40,337 nucleotides of DNA from Acidithiobacillus sp. (GCA_028065135.1 JAPTWR010000144.1:1-40337); one strand, 5' to 3'. Shown: positions 26,431 through 38,528, counted from the first letter of the stretch. Notes: generated from the letters alone by a model not told the origin. Numbers and translations: made by a program.

Positions 26431-26547
26431 TTACTTACCTGCTTGCTTATCTTCATTCTTGATGCCACGGATTGCGAATGCTGTTAGCAATCCTGCACCA
26501 ATGACGAAGACGACCAGTGTGACGATGATCCCCACCTGGAATGGCAT
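26431..26547 (-). CDS. Tiny membrane protein, 38 residues
   Basis: Predicted protein with one hydrophobic helix (VGIIVTLVVFVIGAGLLTAF) followed by a basic tail (IRGIKNEDKQAGK). A strong AAAGGAG lies 8 bases before the ATG. An 8-bp hairpin (TGATAGGA / TCCTATCA) lies in the leader. It is the third tiny membrane gene in a 820-base interval on the same strand. The hydrophobic profile, ribosome site and context are the only support, since the gene is very short. Confidence 0.55.
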   Translation of the reverse strand: MPFQVGIIVTLVVFVIGAGLLTAFAIRGIKNEDKQAGK

Positions 26548-26655
26548 AAATACTCTCCTTTAATTGTGTGATAGGAGCTACAGTACGAGGCTTCCTATCA
26601 TTTTACAGGGGCACAAAAAATAGTGCTACGTTTAATTTTTAATGCCGATGTACCA

Positions 26656-27186
26656 TTACACCTCCGTGTCAGGGGAGTCGTCGTTGTCATTATCATCCTG
26701 CTTTGCTTCTTGGCGCTTTTTGTTGAGGTATTCTTTTTCGTTTTTTTCCATTTCCTTAGAATCGCGACGAAGAATCGCCTCGCGCCGTGCGCGTTCAGAC
26801 GCCGGCGGATACACCCACCACGTCCACCAATACAACAGGGTATAGCCTACGGAAGAGACCGATACATTCTGCTGAACAGCCAGCTTCTCCAAAGCATTCC
26901 CTAATTCCGCTGGTAACCGGATATTGACCTGCATCCAGCCTGTGGCCTCTTTTTGGCCGATCTGATCTTTCACTGTATAGGTCAATCCCTTGGTCGGCCG
27001 CCACTTCAATCCGTGCTCCCAAGGTTTCTCTTTCAGAAAACGCTCTGTAGCTTCTCGAATCATGGTTTTGAGCGTTTTGCCTGTGGCAAAGGCCAAGGTT
27101 TTCGCATAAATCTGCATCTTGGACGGAGCCCTGGTTGGTATTTCCACAAAGGTCTTCCCCGTTTTTTTGTCCGTAAAAACACGCAT
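26656..27186 (-). CDS. Tandem ribbon-helix-helix-like DNA-binding protein
   Basis: Predicted 176-residue protein. Two segments resemble ribbon-helix-helix units: FVEIPTRAPSKMQIYAKTLA with a following helix (about 15-50), and the clearer MQVNIRLPAELGNALEKLAV followed by SVSSVGYTLLYW (about 85-122). A highly charged tail (RRDSKEMEKNEKEYLNKKRQ) ends in an acidic run. AGGAGG lies 9 bases before the ATG at 27186. It could regulate the element or help in relaxation or partition. No toxin gene is adjacent, so an antitoxin role is not supported. Confidence 0.68.
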   Translation of the reverse strand: MRVFTDKKTGKTFVEIPTRAPSKMQIYAKTLAFATGKTLKTMIREATERFLKEKPWEHGLKWRPTKGLTYTVKDQIGQKEATGWMQVNIRLPAELGNALEKLAVQQNVSVSSVGYTLLYWWTWWVYPPASERARREAILRRDSKEMEKNEKEYLNKKRQEAKQDDNDNDDSPDTEV

Positions 27187-27225
27187 AATAGACACCTCCT
27201 GTAATGAAGACATGGTATTAAGTTG

Positions 27226-27514
27226 TTACAACCATGCCGTAACGTTGTTCGCCTCTCGCGCAACCTGTGCGCCACGCGCAGACAGTGTGTAAAAGAATTG
27301 ATGTGGGTAATCCTGTTTTTTCAGAATCCACTCTTGTGATAGCACATGTTCAAGCCTCGCCGGCACAATGCCCTGTTCGTTTTTAACGCGAACAATGAAG
27401 GGTGCATTCCTGCAAAAATAACCATGCAGCACCTGCCGCAAGGTCTAATTCCCACTTCTCGGCAATAAGGCCGGAAGTTGCTACCGCTATTGCGACCGCT
27501 TTGTAATGACGCAT
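27226..27514 (-). pseudogene. Probable frameshifted small gene
   Basis: A strong ribosome site (GGAAGGAG) and ATG at 27514 open a frame, MRHYKAVAIAVATSG, that ends after 43 codons at 27383. A different frame, open from 27441 to 27226, encodes 71 residues that look like real protein (LRQVLHGYFCRNAPFIVRVK then YPHQFFYTLSARGAQVAREA), perhaps a winged-helix fragment. It has no start signal of its own beyond a TTG. A +1 shift near 27440 would give one protein of about 95 residues. Overlapping separate genes are the alternative. Confidence 0.45.
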
Positions 27515-27601
27515 AATTGCTCCTTCCCCAAGAGGGATGTAATTACCCTCGCAGGTGAGCAGTCCCCCATGGGAAAGCGCCCATTGGGGGGTGTTAAATA
27601 A

Positions 27602-27679
27602 TCCGGTTTACGTCCGGTAACGGTCTTTCGACGTAAGGGGTTTTTCCCAGCCTCTCGAAGGACGATAGGTTGGGGAAAA
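27602..27679 (-). promoter_or_regulatory. Leader element B
   Basis: On the minus strand an imperfect long hairpin (TTTTCCCCAACCT with AGGCTGGGAAAA, across 27642-27679) is followed by the conserved hairpin at 27602-27623, identical to elements A and C over 22 bases. A further stem (CCCC-ATGGG / CCCAT-GGGG) lies between it and the gene start 87 bases downstream. Confidence 0.7.
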
Positions 27680-27692
27680 TACCTTGTGCGGA

Positions 27693-27932
27693 TTATTCAG
27701 AACGATGGGATTTTGCGGTGGATTGTAAATGCTTCCATCCAGATAAGGTCCGCTCATGTGGCCCAAACAGATGCCACCAGTGCGGTCCCAGGGAAGATTC
27801 CACCATGGAATGACTCCAGGCTATACCCATTCGGTCAGGATGAACCATGGAGAGATAGTGCTGATAATGGGCTTCGTAAGCGGCCAACCATTCCGATCTT
27901 TCCGCAGATTTTCCAGGTAAGGGGAGTGGCAT
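27693..27932 (-). CDS. Small uncharacterised protein downstream of nrdA
   Basis: Predicted 79-residue protein rich in His, Trp and aromatic residues (WLAAYEAHYQHYLSMVHPDR and GPHWWHLFGPHERTLSGWKH). I used the ATG at 27932 with GAGG 9 bases upstream. It lies about 90 bases after the nrdA stop, past a hairpin, so it may be read-through from the nrdA message. No family is recognised. Confidence 0.5.
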   Translation of the reverse strand: MPLPLPGKSAERSEWLAAYEAHYQHYLSMVHPDRMGIAWSHSMVESSLGPHWWHLFGPHERTLSGWKHLQSTAKSHRSE

Positions 27933-27952
27933 CAGAAACACCTCGAAAAGGG

Positions 27953-27972
27953 GTGCCCGAATCAACGGGCAC
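27953..27972 (-). terminator. Probable terminator of nrdA
   Basis: On the minus strand the stem GTGCCCG / CGGGCAC with a 6-base loop is followed by CCCTTTT. It lies 48 bases after the nrdA stop. Confidence 0.6.
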
Positions 27973-28020
27973 GCATGAAATAAAAACAGTTATAAAGAGA
28001 TGAACTCGACGAACACGCTG

Positions 28021-31884
<3,864 letters not shown>

Positions 31885-31929
31885 GATACCTCCTGTTGAG
31901 GGGCAAAAATGCCCGTTAAGAATGGGTGT

Positions 31930-31951
31930 TCCGGTTTACGTCCGGTAACGG
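31930..31951 (-). promoter_or_regulatory. Leader element A of nrdA
   Basis: Conserved element hairpin: CCGTTA, stem CCGG, loop ACGTAAA, stem CCGG. It ends 45 bases before the nrdA ATG. Upstream, GGCTATGG (near 32000) can pair with CCATAGGCC next to the element. A small hairpin (GGGCA / TGCCC) lies between the element and the ribosome site. Confidence 0.7.
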
Positions 31952-32292
31952 CCTATGGGCATAAGGCGTTAAAAATGTCTGGATTTGGCCGAAGAGGGGC
32001 CATAGCCAGGCATTCTTTGGGCTCAGGCTGAGTGGGCGTAAAACGCCGGGTGCGCCAGTGGAAACGGATCTTGCGCGTTCTGGGATAAACCCGATCCAGA
32101 AAAGGGTTTATGCAGAGAGTATGCAGAGATTTTGGGCAGGGTTTGGTGACAATAAGTGCCTTTTTTGGCGTTTTTTTGAACAGTCACGAAGAATAACCGC
32201 TCAAAAAAACGAGCACCCCATACAGCAGGGTGCTCCACTGACCTATTTTTATAGAAAAGCCGGACGGGTCGTGCTGACCGGTCCGGGGTGAA
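31952..32292. other. Region between the helicase gene and the nrdA leader
   Basis: No gene is supported here. It contains the helicase terminators and a 9-base direct repeat TATGCAGAG (32109-32117 and 32120-32128), spaced one helical turn apart. Such a repeat could be a protein-binding site near the nrdA promoter. No NrdR box is visible. Confidence 0.4.
32203..32235 (-). terminator. Strong terminator of the methyltransferase-helicase operon
   Basis: On the minus strand the stem GAGCACCC / GGGGTGCTC is followed by GTTTTTTT. A second hairpin (CCGGACCGG / CCCGTCCGG, then CTTTTC, about 32261-32287) precedes it, directly after the helicase stop. Confidence 0.9.
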
Positions 32293-34995
32293 TCAGGAAA
32301 AGAGGTCCAATTCCATAAAACCGGTATCCTTCTTTCGGGAATGTGGTCGGGAAGCGGGCTTCTTCTTTTGGGGTGCAGGGCGAGGTGCAGCCATTTGTGC
32401 AGCGCCGAACACCAGAGACAAAATATCCAGTTCTTCTTCTTTCGGCTGCCCATCTTCAGCGGATGTGCAGGTGTTGATGGAGGTCTGGTTTTTGTCGATG
32501 GGTTTGCTACCAGCCAGCATGTGTTGAATATCGCGCATACTGTTGGCCCGGAACTCCCCGTCGGTGCAATCTTCACTCAGGGTGGAAATGGCGCCGGTAA
32601 TGGCATCGTGACTATGGTCACGCAGACCATCGAGGAATTGATTGGCAATCGCCATCAATGAACCGGAATCATCGGTATCCTGCTCTTCCACAGCGGCGGA
32701 CAGCCCGCTATCGGAGATGTTTCCCTTGGCTTGTGTGGAAACCCGGATTTTTTTCGCCATCAGCGACATCGCGGTCATTTGCGGCGTCTCGTCATAAGCG
32801 GCGAAGTAGATGCGGACCGGTTCCGTTTGTCCAATACGCCAGGAGCGACGGGAAGCCTGCAACACGGTGTCCGTGCTGTAGCCGGTTTGCATAAACAGAA
32901 TACTGGTGAAGTCAAAAAGGTCCAGACCGGTTTTCACCAGATTGGGATTACAGATCAGAACCTCGCACCCATCCTTCAAGGCATCCTGTACCCAGTCTTC
33001 CCGGATTTCTGTGGGCACCGAAGATTTCAGCACCCGCGCATCTATGCCCTCTTTTTTCAAGATGGACTGATAACGCTGCGTCAGGTCCAGCTTGTCCGAG
33101 TAGATGGTGTAAATGAGCACCTTACGATGATGGGCCAACTCGCGGCGCACCAGATCCCGCATGAAGATTTCCTTTTCCAAAAGTTCGTCTTCACGCGCAA
33201 TGGGATGGAGTACTTCAATAGGTTTGCTGTAATGACGCGGTTGGCAGACCACCTTTTGGAATGCTCCGTCGGCGGCATAGAGCGCGGCAGACATGACCGG
33301 CCCCATGATTTTTTGCCCATAGCCTTCCTTCAGCGCTTCTTTTAACGCCTTGATAAGCTTCGTGCAGAACGTCCTGACAGATGCTTTTTGCTGTTCAGGC
33401 ATTTGGATACGGACAAAGGTTTCCCGATAGCTGGGTAACAAGCGCACGGGTGGATACCCTTTTTCTTCAGCCATAGACTGAAGACTTTTCTCGATATCCG
33501 GCAATTCCAGAAACAGGGCATTGGGCAACAATAGGTGAGAAACCACCGTAGGATGCAGCCCGGGCAGATTACGGGTTTGTCGGTACACTTTTTTACCGCG
33601 TGCCGATTTCAGCCCGTCTTCTTCGATGACCGTGACGATTTCTTTCACGATCCCCATTTCGCGCTGGAAACGTGCGCCATCATGGGCACCATATCCCAGA
33701 CGGAGCATGCTTTCCGGGTCACTTCGGAATAGAAGCGGATGCAAAGAGGCCGCATAACCATCCACCAGAGTGCCGGTGAGACCGATGGTTTTTTTGCAGC
33801 AACCGGACAGGATGCCAAAGGCGACCCCCTGAGCCGTGTTGTCCCCTTTTAATTCGTGCAGTTCATCAAACAGGGCCACATCAAACCAGCCCCTACGCAT
33901 TTTGCGTTTGATGTATTCGACGGGCGCATAGTTACCGTCTCCCACCGTAAAGCCGGTACGGTCCAAATAGGACCGCACTTTTTTGATGGCCGCAGGCTTC
34001 AGTAATTGCGCCAGGGCTGGGTGAATATCGCCATTGGATAAGTCACGAAGAATATGGCGGACCGTCTGCCCGTCATGGGTCATCAACTTTTGGATGGTGA
34101 CTTTGCCCAATCCGGGTAGCGCAGAAAGCGCCGTGGACAAGGTTTCTTCGGGAGACTTCTGATGCAGGCGGGTGGCCTTCCAGAGGGCAGCACCGCAGCC
34201 TTGGGTGACCTTGTACGGATCGGAGGGATAAAGGACATGCTGACAGGTTCGCCTTTTGCTGAGCCAGGCCTCGTCTGCATGACAAAAAGAATGCGCAGGG
34301 CCAGCTTCTCCGTCCGCATTCCCGGAATAGAGCGTCATGTCCCCGATGCTGCTTTCTTTGTCTTTGTCCTCTTTCGGTGCCGGCATCATCACAGTGCCCC
34401 CACAATCGGGGCAGTAATGATGGGTGTGATACCATCCGCCGTTCCCTTTTTTCCGGCGGATGAGGGTCGCAGGTTCTATCCGGTAAGACATCCGCAATCG
34501 AACCCGACCGATAATCCAGAACTCTGGGATTTTGGGCGGGCCGGGGTTTTTCTGATAGGCCTTTTCGAGGACTTCAATAGCTCCTGCATGATTGATTTTA
34601 TGCACGACGACTTGGGGGAAAGTAATCTCCAATTCGCGTGCCCATTTGCCGACGAGGTGAGGTGGCACCACGACGATGACGCGTTGTGGTCTTTCTCCCA
34701 TTATGGCAATAGTGGAGCCACAGAGCGTTTTGCCCGTACCCATGTCCTGAGAAAGAACGATGGTCTTGGCTTGCTCTTCGTAAAGATGCACGGATCCGGC
34801 CTCAATGACCTCCCGTTGTGCCGGGAAAGGTTGCCGCAACATCCCGATACTATCCAGACGGGCGGCTATATGGGCATGCTGAGGATCGCCGTGCTGATAT
34901 TCCGGGTCGAGAAAGTTTTTGGCTTTCTCAAAGAGTTGACCCGAAAATCGACCCATGAATTCGGTCATGGGCATTTCCTGGACATGAAAATCCAT
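32293..34995 (-). CDS. SNF2-type helicase/ATPase with zinc and helix-hairpin-helix inserts
   Basis: Predicted 900-residue superfamily 2 ATPase. Walker A is MGTGKT (85-90), the DEAD-like box DELH (377-380), motif III is LTGTL, and motif VI is SRRSWRIGQTEPV, diagnostic for the SNF2 group. Between motifs I and II lies an unusual insert with cysteine pairs (CPDC at 195-198, then Cys238, 251 and 267). A helix-hairpin-helix-like stretch (LPGLGKVTIQKLM, about 293-305) follows. The start at 34995 has AAAGGAG upstream; a longer open frame adds only unlikely sequence. It ends an operon with a methyltransferase, so DNA modification, defence or anti-restriction is likely. Confidence 0.85.
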   Translation of the reverse strand: MDFHVQEMPMTEFMGRFSGQLFEKAKNFLDPEYQHGDPQHAHIAARLDSIGMLRQPFPAQREVIEAGSVHLYEEQAKTIVLSQDMGTGKTLCGSTIAIMGERPQRVIVVVPPHLVGKWARELEITFPQVVVHKINHAGAIEVLEKAYQKNPGPPKIPEFWIIGRVRLRMSYRIEPATLIRRKKGNGGWYHTHHYCPDCGGTVMMPAPKEDKDKESSIGDMTLYSGNADGEAGPAHSFCHADEAWLSKRRTCQHVLYPSDPYKVTQGCGAALWKATRLHQKSPEETLSTALSALPGLGKVTIQKLMTHDGQTVRHILRDLSNGDIHPALAQLLKPAAIKKVRSYLDRTGFTVGDGNYAPVEYIKRKMRRGWFDVALFDELHELKGDNTAQGVAFGILSGCCKKTIGLTGTLVDGYAASLHPLLFRSDPESMLRLGYGAHDGARFQREMGIVKEIVTVIEEDGLKSARGKKVYRQTRNLPGLHPTVVSHLLLPNALFLELPDIEKSLQSMAEEKGYPPVRLLPSYRETFVRIQMPEQQKASVRTFCTKLIKALKEALKEGYGQKIMGPVMSAALYAADGAFQKVVCQPRHYSKPIEVLHPIAREDELLEKEIFMRDLVRRELAHHRKVLIYTIYSDKLDLTQRYQSILKKEGIDARVLKSSVPTEIREDWVQDALKDGCEVLICNPNLVKTGLDLFDFTSILFMQTGYSTDTVLQASRRSWRIGQTEPVRIYFAAYDETPQMTAMSLMAKKIRVSTQAKGNISDSGLSAAVEEQDTDDSGSLMAIANQFLDGLRDHSHDAITGAISTLSEDCTDGEFRANSMRDIQHMLAGSKPIDKNQTSINTCTSAEDGQPKEEELDILSLVFGAAQMAAPRPAPQKKKPASRPHSRKKDTGFMELDLFS

Positions 34996-35011
34996 AAATG
35001 GACTCCTTTCG

Positions 35012-35668
35012 TTAGGCAGCGATACGTTTGCTGCGTAAAAGAAACTGTACGGCAGAAGCCATATCATCATCGCTGACATGGAGGGAAAACCCGCCCCATT
35101 GGGTGTTGCCAATGACAAAATCAATGGGGATGATGCGTTCCTGTCCGGAAGCTTTGGCACCGTTTTGTGCGCACAACTCATCAATGGCGGATACATCCCG
35201 AAGGATCTGAATGATGGGTTTTTTCCAGGTATCCAGAACCGGAACAGGAGACTGCCGCAGGGTGTTCCAGAGTAAATCCTCTGTATTATCCTGTTCGCCA
35301 TACCAGAAAACGGTTTTTATATCGGACAGCATTTTGTTTTCTGCGTCCTTTTCGTCCTTTTTATCCTGCTCTTCGTTGTGGATCTGAAGATGCTGGTTGG
35401 GGATGATGAGGGTTTTGAGAATGCCATCAGAAAGGGTGCCTTTCTTCCCCATATAGCGTTGGGGACCGATGGAAAAAAACAGATTTTTCTCATATCGAAT
35501 GGCGTCCCCTTTGTGAATGGAGGGCAGCGCATAGTCCATGGCACTGCGCCGACCGATAAGACTGGCTACGGTGAAGTAACGTTTTCCGGAGAGCGTGGTG
35601 ACGCCCAGGGCATCACAAAACAATTTTTCTCCAGAGATTTCCACTTGATCTAATGCCTGATTCATCAT
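35012..35668 (-). CDS. Uncharacterised middle protein of the methyltransferase-helicase operon
   Basis: Predicted 218-residue soluble protein. It starts with a strand-rich domain (EKLFCDALGVTTLSGKRYFT and RYEKNLFFSIGPQRYMG). A charged linker follows (EEQDKKDEKDAENK), then a second domain (ILRDVSAIDELCAQNG then IPIDFVIGNTQWGGF). The ATG pair overlaps the upstream stop (ATGA) and the helicase starts 16 bases after its end, so all three proteins are made together. I know no family; a complex or specificity subunit is plausible by position only. Confidence 0.72.
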   Translation of the reverse strand: MMNQALDQVEISGEKLFCDALGVTTLSGKRYFTVASLIGRRSAMDYALPSIHKGDAIRYEKNLFFSIGPQRYMGKKGTLSDGILKTLIIPNQHLQIHNEEQDKKDEKDAENKMLSDIKTVFWYGEQDNTEDLLWNTLRQSPVPVLDTWKKPIIQILRDVSAIDELCAQNGAKASGQERIIPIDFVIGNTQWGGFSLHVSDDDMASAVQFLLRSKRIAA

Positions 35669-36747
35669 GAAATCCTTATTAACTGAAAATTGGAGAGGTC
35701 CCACGCCAGAATCTGCGTAATATGCTTACGAACACTGGTGGTGACCGTTTTTTTCTGGGTTTCTTCGGCTTCCGCGCCTTCCAATACTTCCATCACGGTT
35801 TGCACAGTGCCTCGGACCAGAAAGCGTCCCTGTTCATCTTCCAGGTGCCCATCCAATCCACCAGATGCCAACAGCGCAGGAATATGTCCATCGCGTAACT
35901 GCCGTACAGAGCGCAATTTTTGAGAGAGTGCATTCTGTGTCTGGAGGAATTGTTGCACCTCCTTGTCAAACTGTGGATTTTTCGCCAGCACCATTTCGAC
36001 GTATTCCTTGGTCAGATGGTTTATCCGGAAAGTATCCGGTGTCCGGCCATCGGGGATGAGGAAAGGGGTGGCTAAAGGTTCTTTGGGCAGGGCTGGCAGC
36101 TCGGCGTCTGGAGTCAGTAGGAGATTACGCAGATCAATGTCTGGGTCCAATGCTTTCCCGGCTTCGCTTTTTTTGCGATACCCAATCACCACGATTTGTT
36201 TGAATTTATCCGTATCCGCACGGTAGACCAGCGTCGTTCCTTTTTGCAAATAGTTGGAAAAGAACTCCGCCATACGCGGGGCATCCCGATAAAACAGATA
36301 GTCCGGGAGTACGGCGACGAGGACGCCACCGGGTATTAAACGGCTGGAGTGGGCTTCCCAGAACAATTGTTCCAGGCGCAGCCGCTTGTCTTTGACTTTG
36401 ACCCAATCATAAGGGGGGTTGAAGAAAAGCAGACTGGCCCAGCTTGATGAGGCGACCAAATACAAGGCGTCTCCATGCAAGACATTTTGCAGGATGGCAG
36501 CGGATTTTTTGAAGCGCTCACCCGCTATTTCGACGCCGTATGTGGTGCATTCATCTTCTCCAAGATATTTTTGGAGGTCGGATGCGACAATGCCCTCGCC
36601 GCAGCAGGGGTCAAAAAGAACGGCCTTATCGCCCTGGAGGGCTAAGGCATGGCAAATGCCTTGGGTTGTGGAATCATCTGTGCGGTAATAACCGCGCGCG
36701 AGTTTATTGTGATTCTGGCGTTCGCCAGAGCTCAGTGTAGAAAACAT
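35665..36747 (-). CDS. N6-adenine DNA methyltransferase-like protein (DUF6094-like)
   Basis: Predicted 360-residue Rossmann-fold methyltransferase. The SAM-binding motif I is AVLFDPCCGEG (about 44-54), and the catalytic motif IV is LLFFNPPYDW, the NPPY form typical of N6-adenine enzymes. VLVAVLPDYLFYRD gives later strands. A C-terminal part of about 150 residues lacks a recognisable target-recognition domain. The ATG at 36747 has GGGAGA upstream, and leader element F ends 33 bases before it. It is the first gene of the operon with the unknown protein and the SNF2 helicase. Confidence 0.82.
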   Translation of the reverse strand: MFSTLSSGERQNHNKLARGYYRTDDSTTQGICHALALQGDKAVLFDPCCGEGIVASDLQKYLGEDECTTYGVEIAGERFKKSAAILQNVLHGDALYLVASSSWASLLFFNPPYDWVKVKDKRLRLEQLFWEAHSSRLIPGGVLVAVLPDYLFYRDAPRMAEFFSNYLQKGTTLVYRADTDKFKQIVVIGYRKKSEAGKALDPDIDLRNLLLTPDAELPALPKEPLATPFLIPDGRTPDTFRINHLTKEYVEMVLAKNPQFDKEVQQFLQTQNALSQKLRSVRQLRDGHIPALLASGGLDGHLEDEQGRFLVRGTVQTVMEVLEGAEAEETQKKTVTTSVRKHITQILAWDLSNFQLIRIS

Positions 36748-36780
36748 ATTAGATTCTCCCATGGGAATGCGAGTCAGAAT

Positions 36781-36887
36781 CCCGGTTGACGTGCCGGGTC
36801 ACGGTGCAAAACACAAAAGCTTTGGGAGGTTTGAAACGTCATGCTTGAGCCAAACAACCTGCAGTGTGTAGCTGGATGTTTGGCTCA
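36781..36887 (-). promoter_or_regulatory. Leader element F of the methyltransferase operon
   Basis: On the minus strand a perfect 11-bp stem, TGAGCCAAACA / TGTTTGGCTCA (36846-36856 / 36877-36887), comes first. The conserved hairpin follows: CCGTGA, stem CCCGG, loop CACGTCAA, stem CCGGG (36781-36804). The stem is one pair longer than in elements A to C but the ACGT-A loop core is kept. Confidence 0.68.
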
Positions 36888-36908
36888 GGCATCACCTGAA
36901 AAGGGGGG

Positions 36909-36929
36909 CCGGGATCAAATTGATCCCGG
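36909..36929 (-). terminator. Palindromic terminator after the 126-residue gene
   Basis: CCGGGATCAA and TTGATCCCGG form an almost loopless palindrome that can fold as an 8-bp stem. On the minus strand it is followed by CCCCCCTTTT. It lies 20 bases after the stop of the upstream gene. Confidence 0.65.
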
Positions 36930-36949
36930 GCAAATAGTAGAGAGAACGA

Positions 36950-37330
36950 TTAGGCAGCGAGCATGCGCTGAACTTCGGCATGGATACGCTGGGCATCCAG
37001 CGCCACATAGCGGTTGGGTGCATTCACGGGTAGTACCGTGAATTTACCGGTTCTGTCTGGAAGGCGGGGTTGCAGGTAGCAAATAACGCCGTCCGCACGC
37101 TGGCTACTGATAGGTGAATGCGTGATAGTGACCAGGACGCCTTTTTCGACGCCATTGACGTATAGGTAGACGTCACCCCCTACAGCGATGCCGCCTTCAT
37201 TTTTTTTGACCCGGCAATCCAGGTCAGGGAACCCCTTGGCGACAGTACGCAGCAAAGCGGCTGACTTGTTCAGGAAATTCTTTTTGTTGCTGTAATCGTA
37301 GGCCAGTTGACCGAAATTTTCTGGGTACAT
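36950..37330 (-). CDS. Uncharacterised protein
   Basis: Predicted 126-residue soluble protein, start supported by AGGAG 7 bases before the ATG. It has a helical N-terminus (NKSAALLRTVAKGFPDLDCR), a strand-rich core (IAVGGDVYLYVNGVEKGVLV then GVICYLQPRL) and a helical tail (DAQRIHAEVQRMLAA). I recognise no family. It lies 33 bases downstream of the LPD29-like gene on the same strand and is followed by a terminator, so the two probably form an operon. Confidence 0.68.
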   Translation of the reverse strand: MYPENFGQLAYDYSNKKNFLNKSAALLRTVAKGFPDLDCRVKKNEGGIAVGGDVYLYVNGVEKGVLVTITHSPISSQRADGVICYLQPRLPDRTGKFTVLPVNAPNRYVALDAQRIHAEVQRMLAA

Positions 37331-37363
37331 GAATAGCTCCTAATAATAAGCAATGGATGGCGT

Positions 37364-38317
37364 TTAGGCGGCTTCCGCTTCTGATTCAGGAATTAAAAAT
37401 CCGCCAGAACAGCCGTAGGCCCGGACATATCGGCTATTTAAACAGTCGAATTGGTAGGCCAGAGAATTAACTGCTTCGCCGAAGGTCATGTTGAGTTCTG
37501 GTATCTGCCTGGGTGTCATGGTGAACACCTCTGCTGGATTTTCAGGTTGTGGAATTCCATGGAGATTGCCGGGCAATCTCTGCCACAAATAAACCACTGA
37601 TCGCTTCAGGAGATCTTCTGAGTAGCCGCGATCGGAAAAAACATACATGGCAGACCCAAATAGCTCATTCCACGGAGATTCTTGGTACTCGTAGCTATCC
37701 GTCATGCCGTCAAAATTACCCGCTTTGAAAGCATTGATGATTTCATTTACTTGCGGGACAGTTGGGCCATCCATCCATGAGACTCGGATTGAGTTGTCGT
37801 CTGTCCTCACGGAAAACTTGCAGCCCTTGAATTGCTTGAGCAGGATGCGCATGTTTTTGGCCGCGCGTTTTCTGTGGTCGGTTTCGTCGGCAGCAACCAG
37901 TAATTGCGGGTATTCCTTCCGTAACCGCTCCATTTCCGCGATAAATTTGGCCTTGGCAGCCTCCTTTTCTATCGCTTTGCGTTGGTCTCTTGCCTCAGCA
38001 AAATGGATAGCATTTTCGATTTCAGAGGCGGAAAAGACATTGCCAAATAGCTTCCATGGCAGGTGTCTGATGACATTTTCAGGGACGTGATAAGACCGTT
38101 CCCCTGATGAAAAGACGATATCAAGCTCGGCCATTTTGGTGGTGTTCAGAACCAATCCAAAACCTTGCGGATGCGTCTGTTCACCGTGGATAGCCGTGAT
38201 GATGCCGTATTCTTGGGAAAACAAATTCCCTGAGTACACCAGTTGCCCGACACGAATGGTGTCATCCTCCATGCTGATGATGGATTCAGGCATTGAAAAC
38301 GCTTCTTCGCGTTCCAT
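37364..38317 (-). CDS. LPD29-like protein of mobile elements
   Basis: Predicted 317-residue protein. Its middle part (about 165-215), with FKGCKFSVRTDDNSIRVSWM, then DGPTVPQVNEIINAF and FDGMTDSYEYQ, resembles the large-polyvalent-protein-associated domain 29. That domain is found in polyvalent proteins of phages and conjugative elements, usually as part of much larger proteins. A basic coiled-coil (DQRKAIEKEAAKAKFIAEME) precedes it. The N-terminal part (about 20-75) may be a small barrel. AAGGAG precedes the ATG at 38317. A role in protecting or setting up the element in a new host is inferred from the family's context. Confidence 0.65.
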   Translation of the reverse strand: MEREEAFSMPESIISMEDDTIRVGQLVYSGNLFSQEYGIITAIHGEQTHPQGFGLVLNTTKMAELDIVFSSGERSYHVPENVIRHLPWKLFGNVFSASEIENAIHFAEARDQRKAIEKEAAKAKFIAEMERLRKEYPQLLVAADETDHRKRAAKNMRILLKQFKGCKFSVRTDDNSIRVSWMDGPTVPQVNEIINAFKAGNFDGMTDSYEYQESPWNELFGSAMYVFSDRGYSEDLLKRSVVYLWQRLPGNLHGIPQPENPAEVFTMTPRQIPELNMTFGEAVNSLAYQFDCLNSRYVRAYGCSGGFLIPESEAEAA

Positions 38318-38385
38318 ATTTGACTCCTTGTGCATGATGCGCGCGTGGGCGCTAAAAGAAACTGCGGATGCAGTGAGTTGAAAAC

Positions 38386-38514
38386 CTATCGGATACGGAG
38401 GAACCGATAGAGTGGTATCCAGTTGAATGTGCTGGTCACAGGAATAATCTTCATAACAAAATGCGGGATTTTGGTATGAAAACTATGCGTATTGCCCCTG
38501 TAGAAACAGGGGCA
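38386..38514 (-). promoter_or_regulatory. Leader of the LPD29-like gene with two hairpins
   Basis: On the minus strand TGCCCCTG / CAGGGGCA (38493-38514) is followed by CTATCGG / CCGATAG (38386-38410) with an 11-base loop. The order resembles leaders A to F, but the loop (TTCCTCCGTAT) lacks ACGT-A, so it is at most a diverged member. Confidence 0.4.
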
Positions 38515-38528
38515 GGCAGGTCAATCAA

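Noticed and set aside
26656..27186. Antitoxin of a toxin-antitoxin pair
   Set aside because: Ribbon-helix-helix-like folds occur in antitoxins, but the protein is long, has two such segments and no toxin-like gene adjoins it.
32023..32238. 71-codon minus-strand frame between the helicase and nrdA
   Set aside because: It overlaps the terminator hairpin and lacks a ribosome site.
34162..35076. 304-codon plus-strand frame opposite the helicase gene
   Set aside because: Antisense to the helicase motifs; no independent coding evidence.
32293..36747. DISARM or BREX defence system
   Set aside because: A methyltransferase plus a helicase is suggestive, but the DrmA/DrmB/DrmC or PglZ/BrxL components are not present, so the name is not justified.
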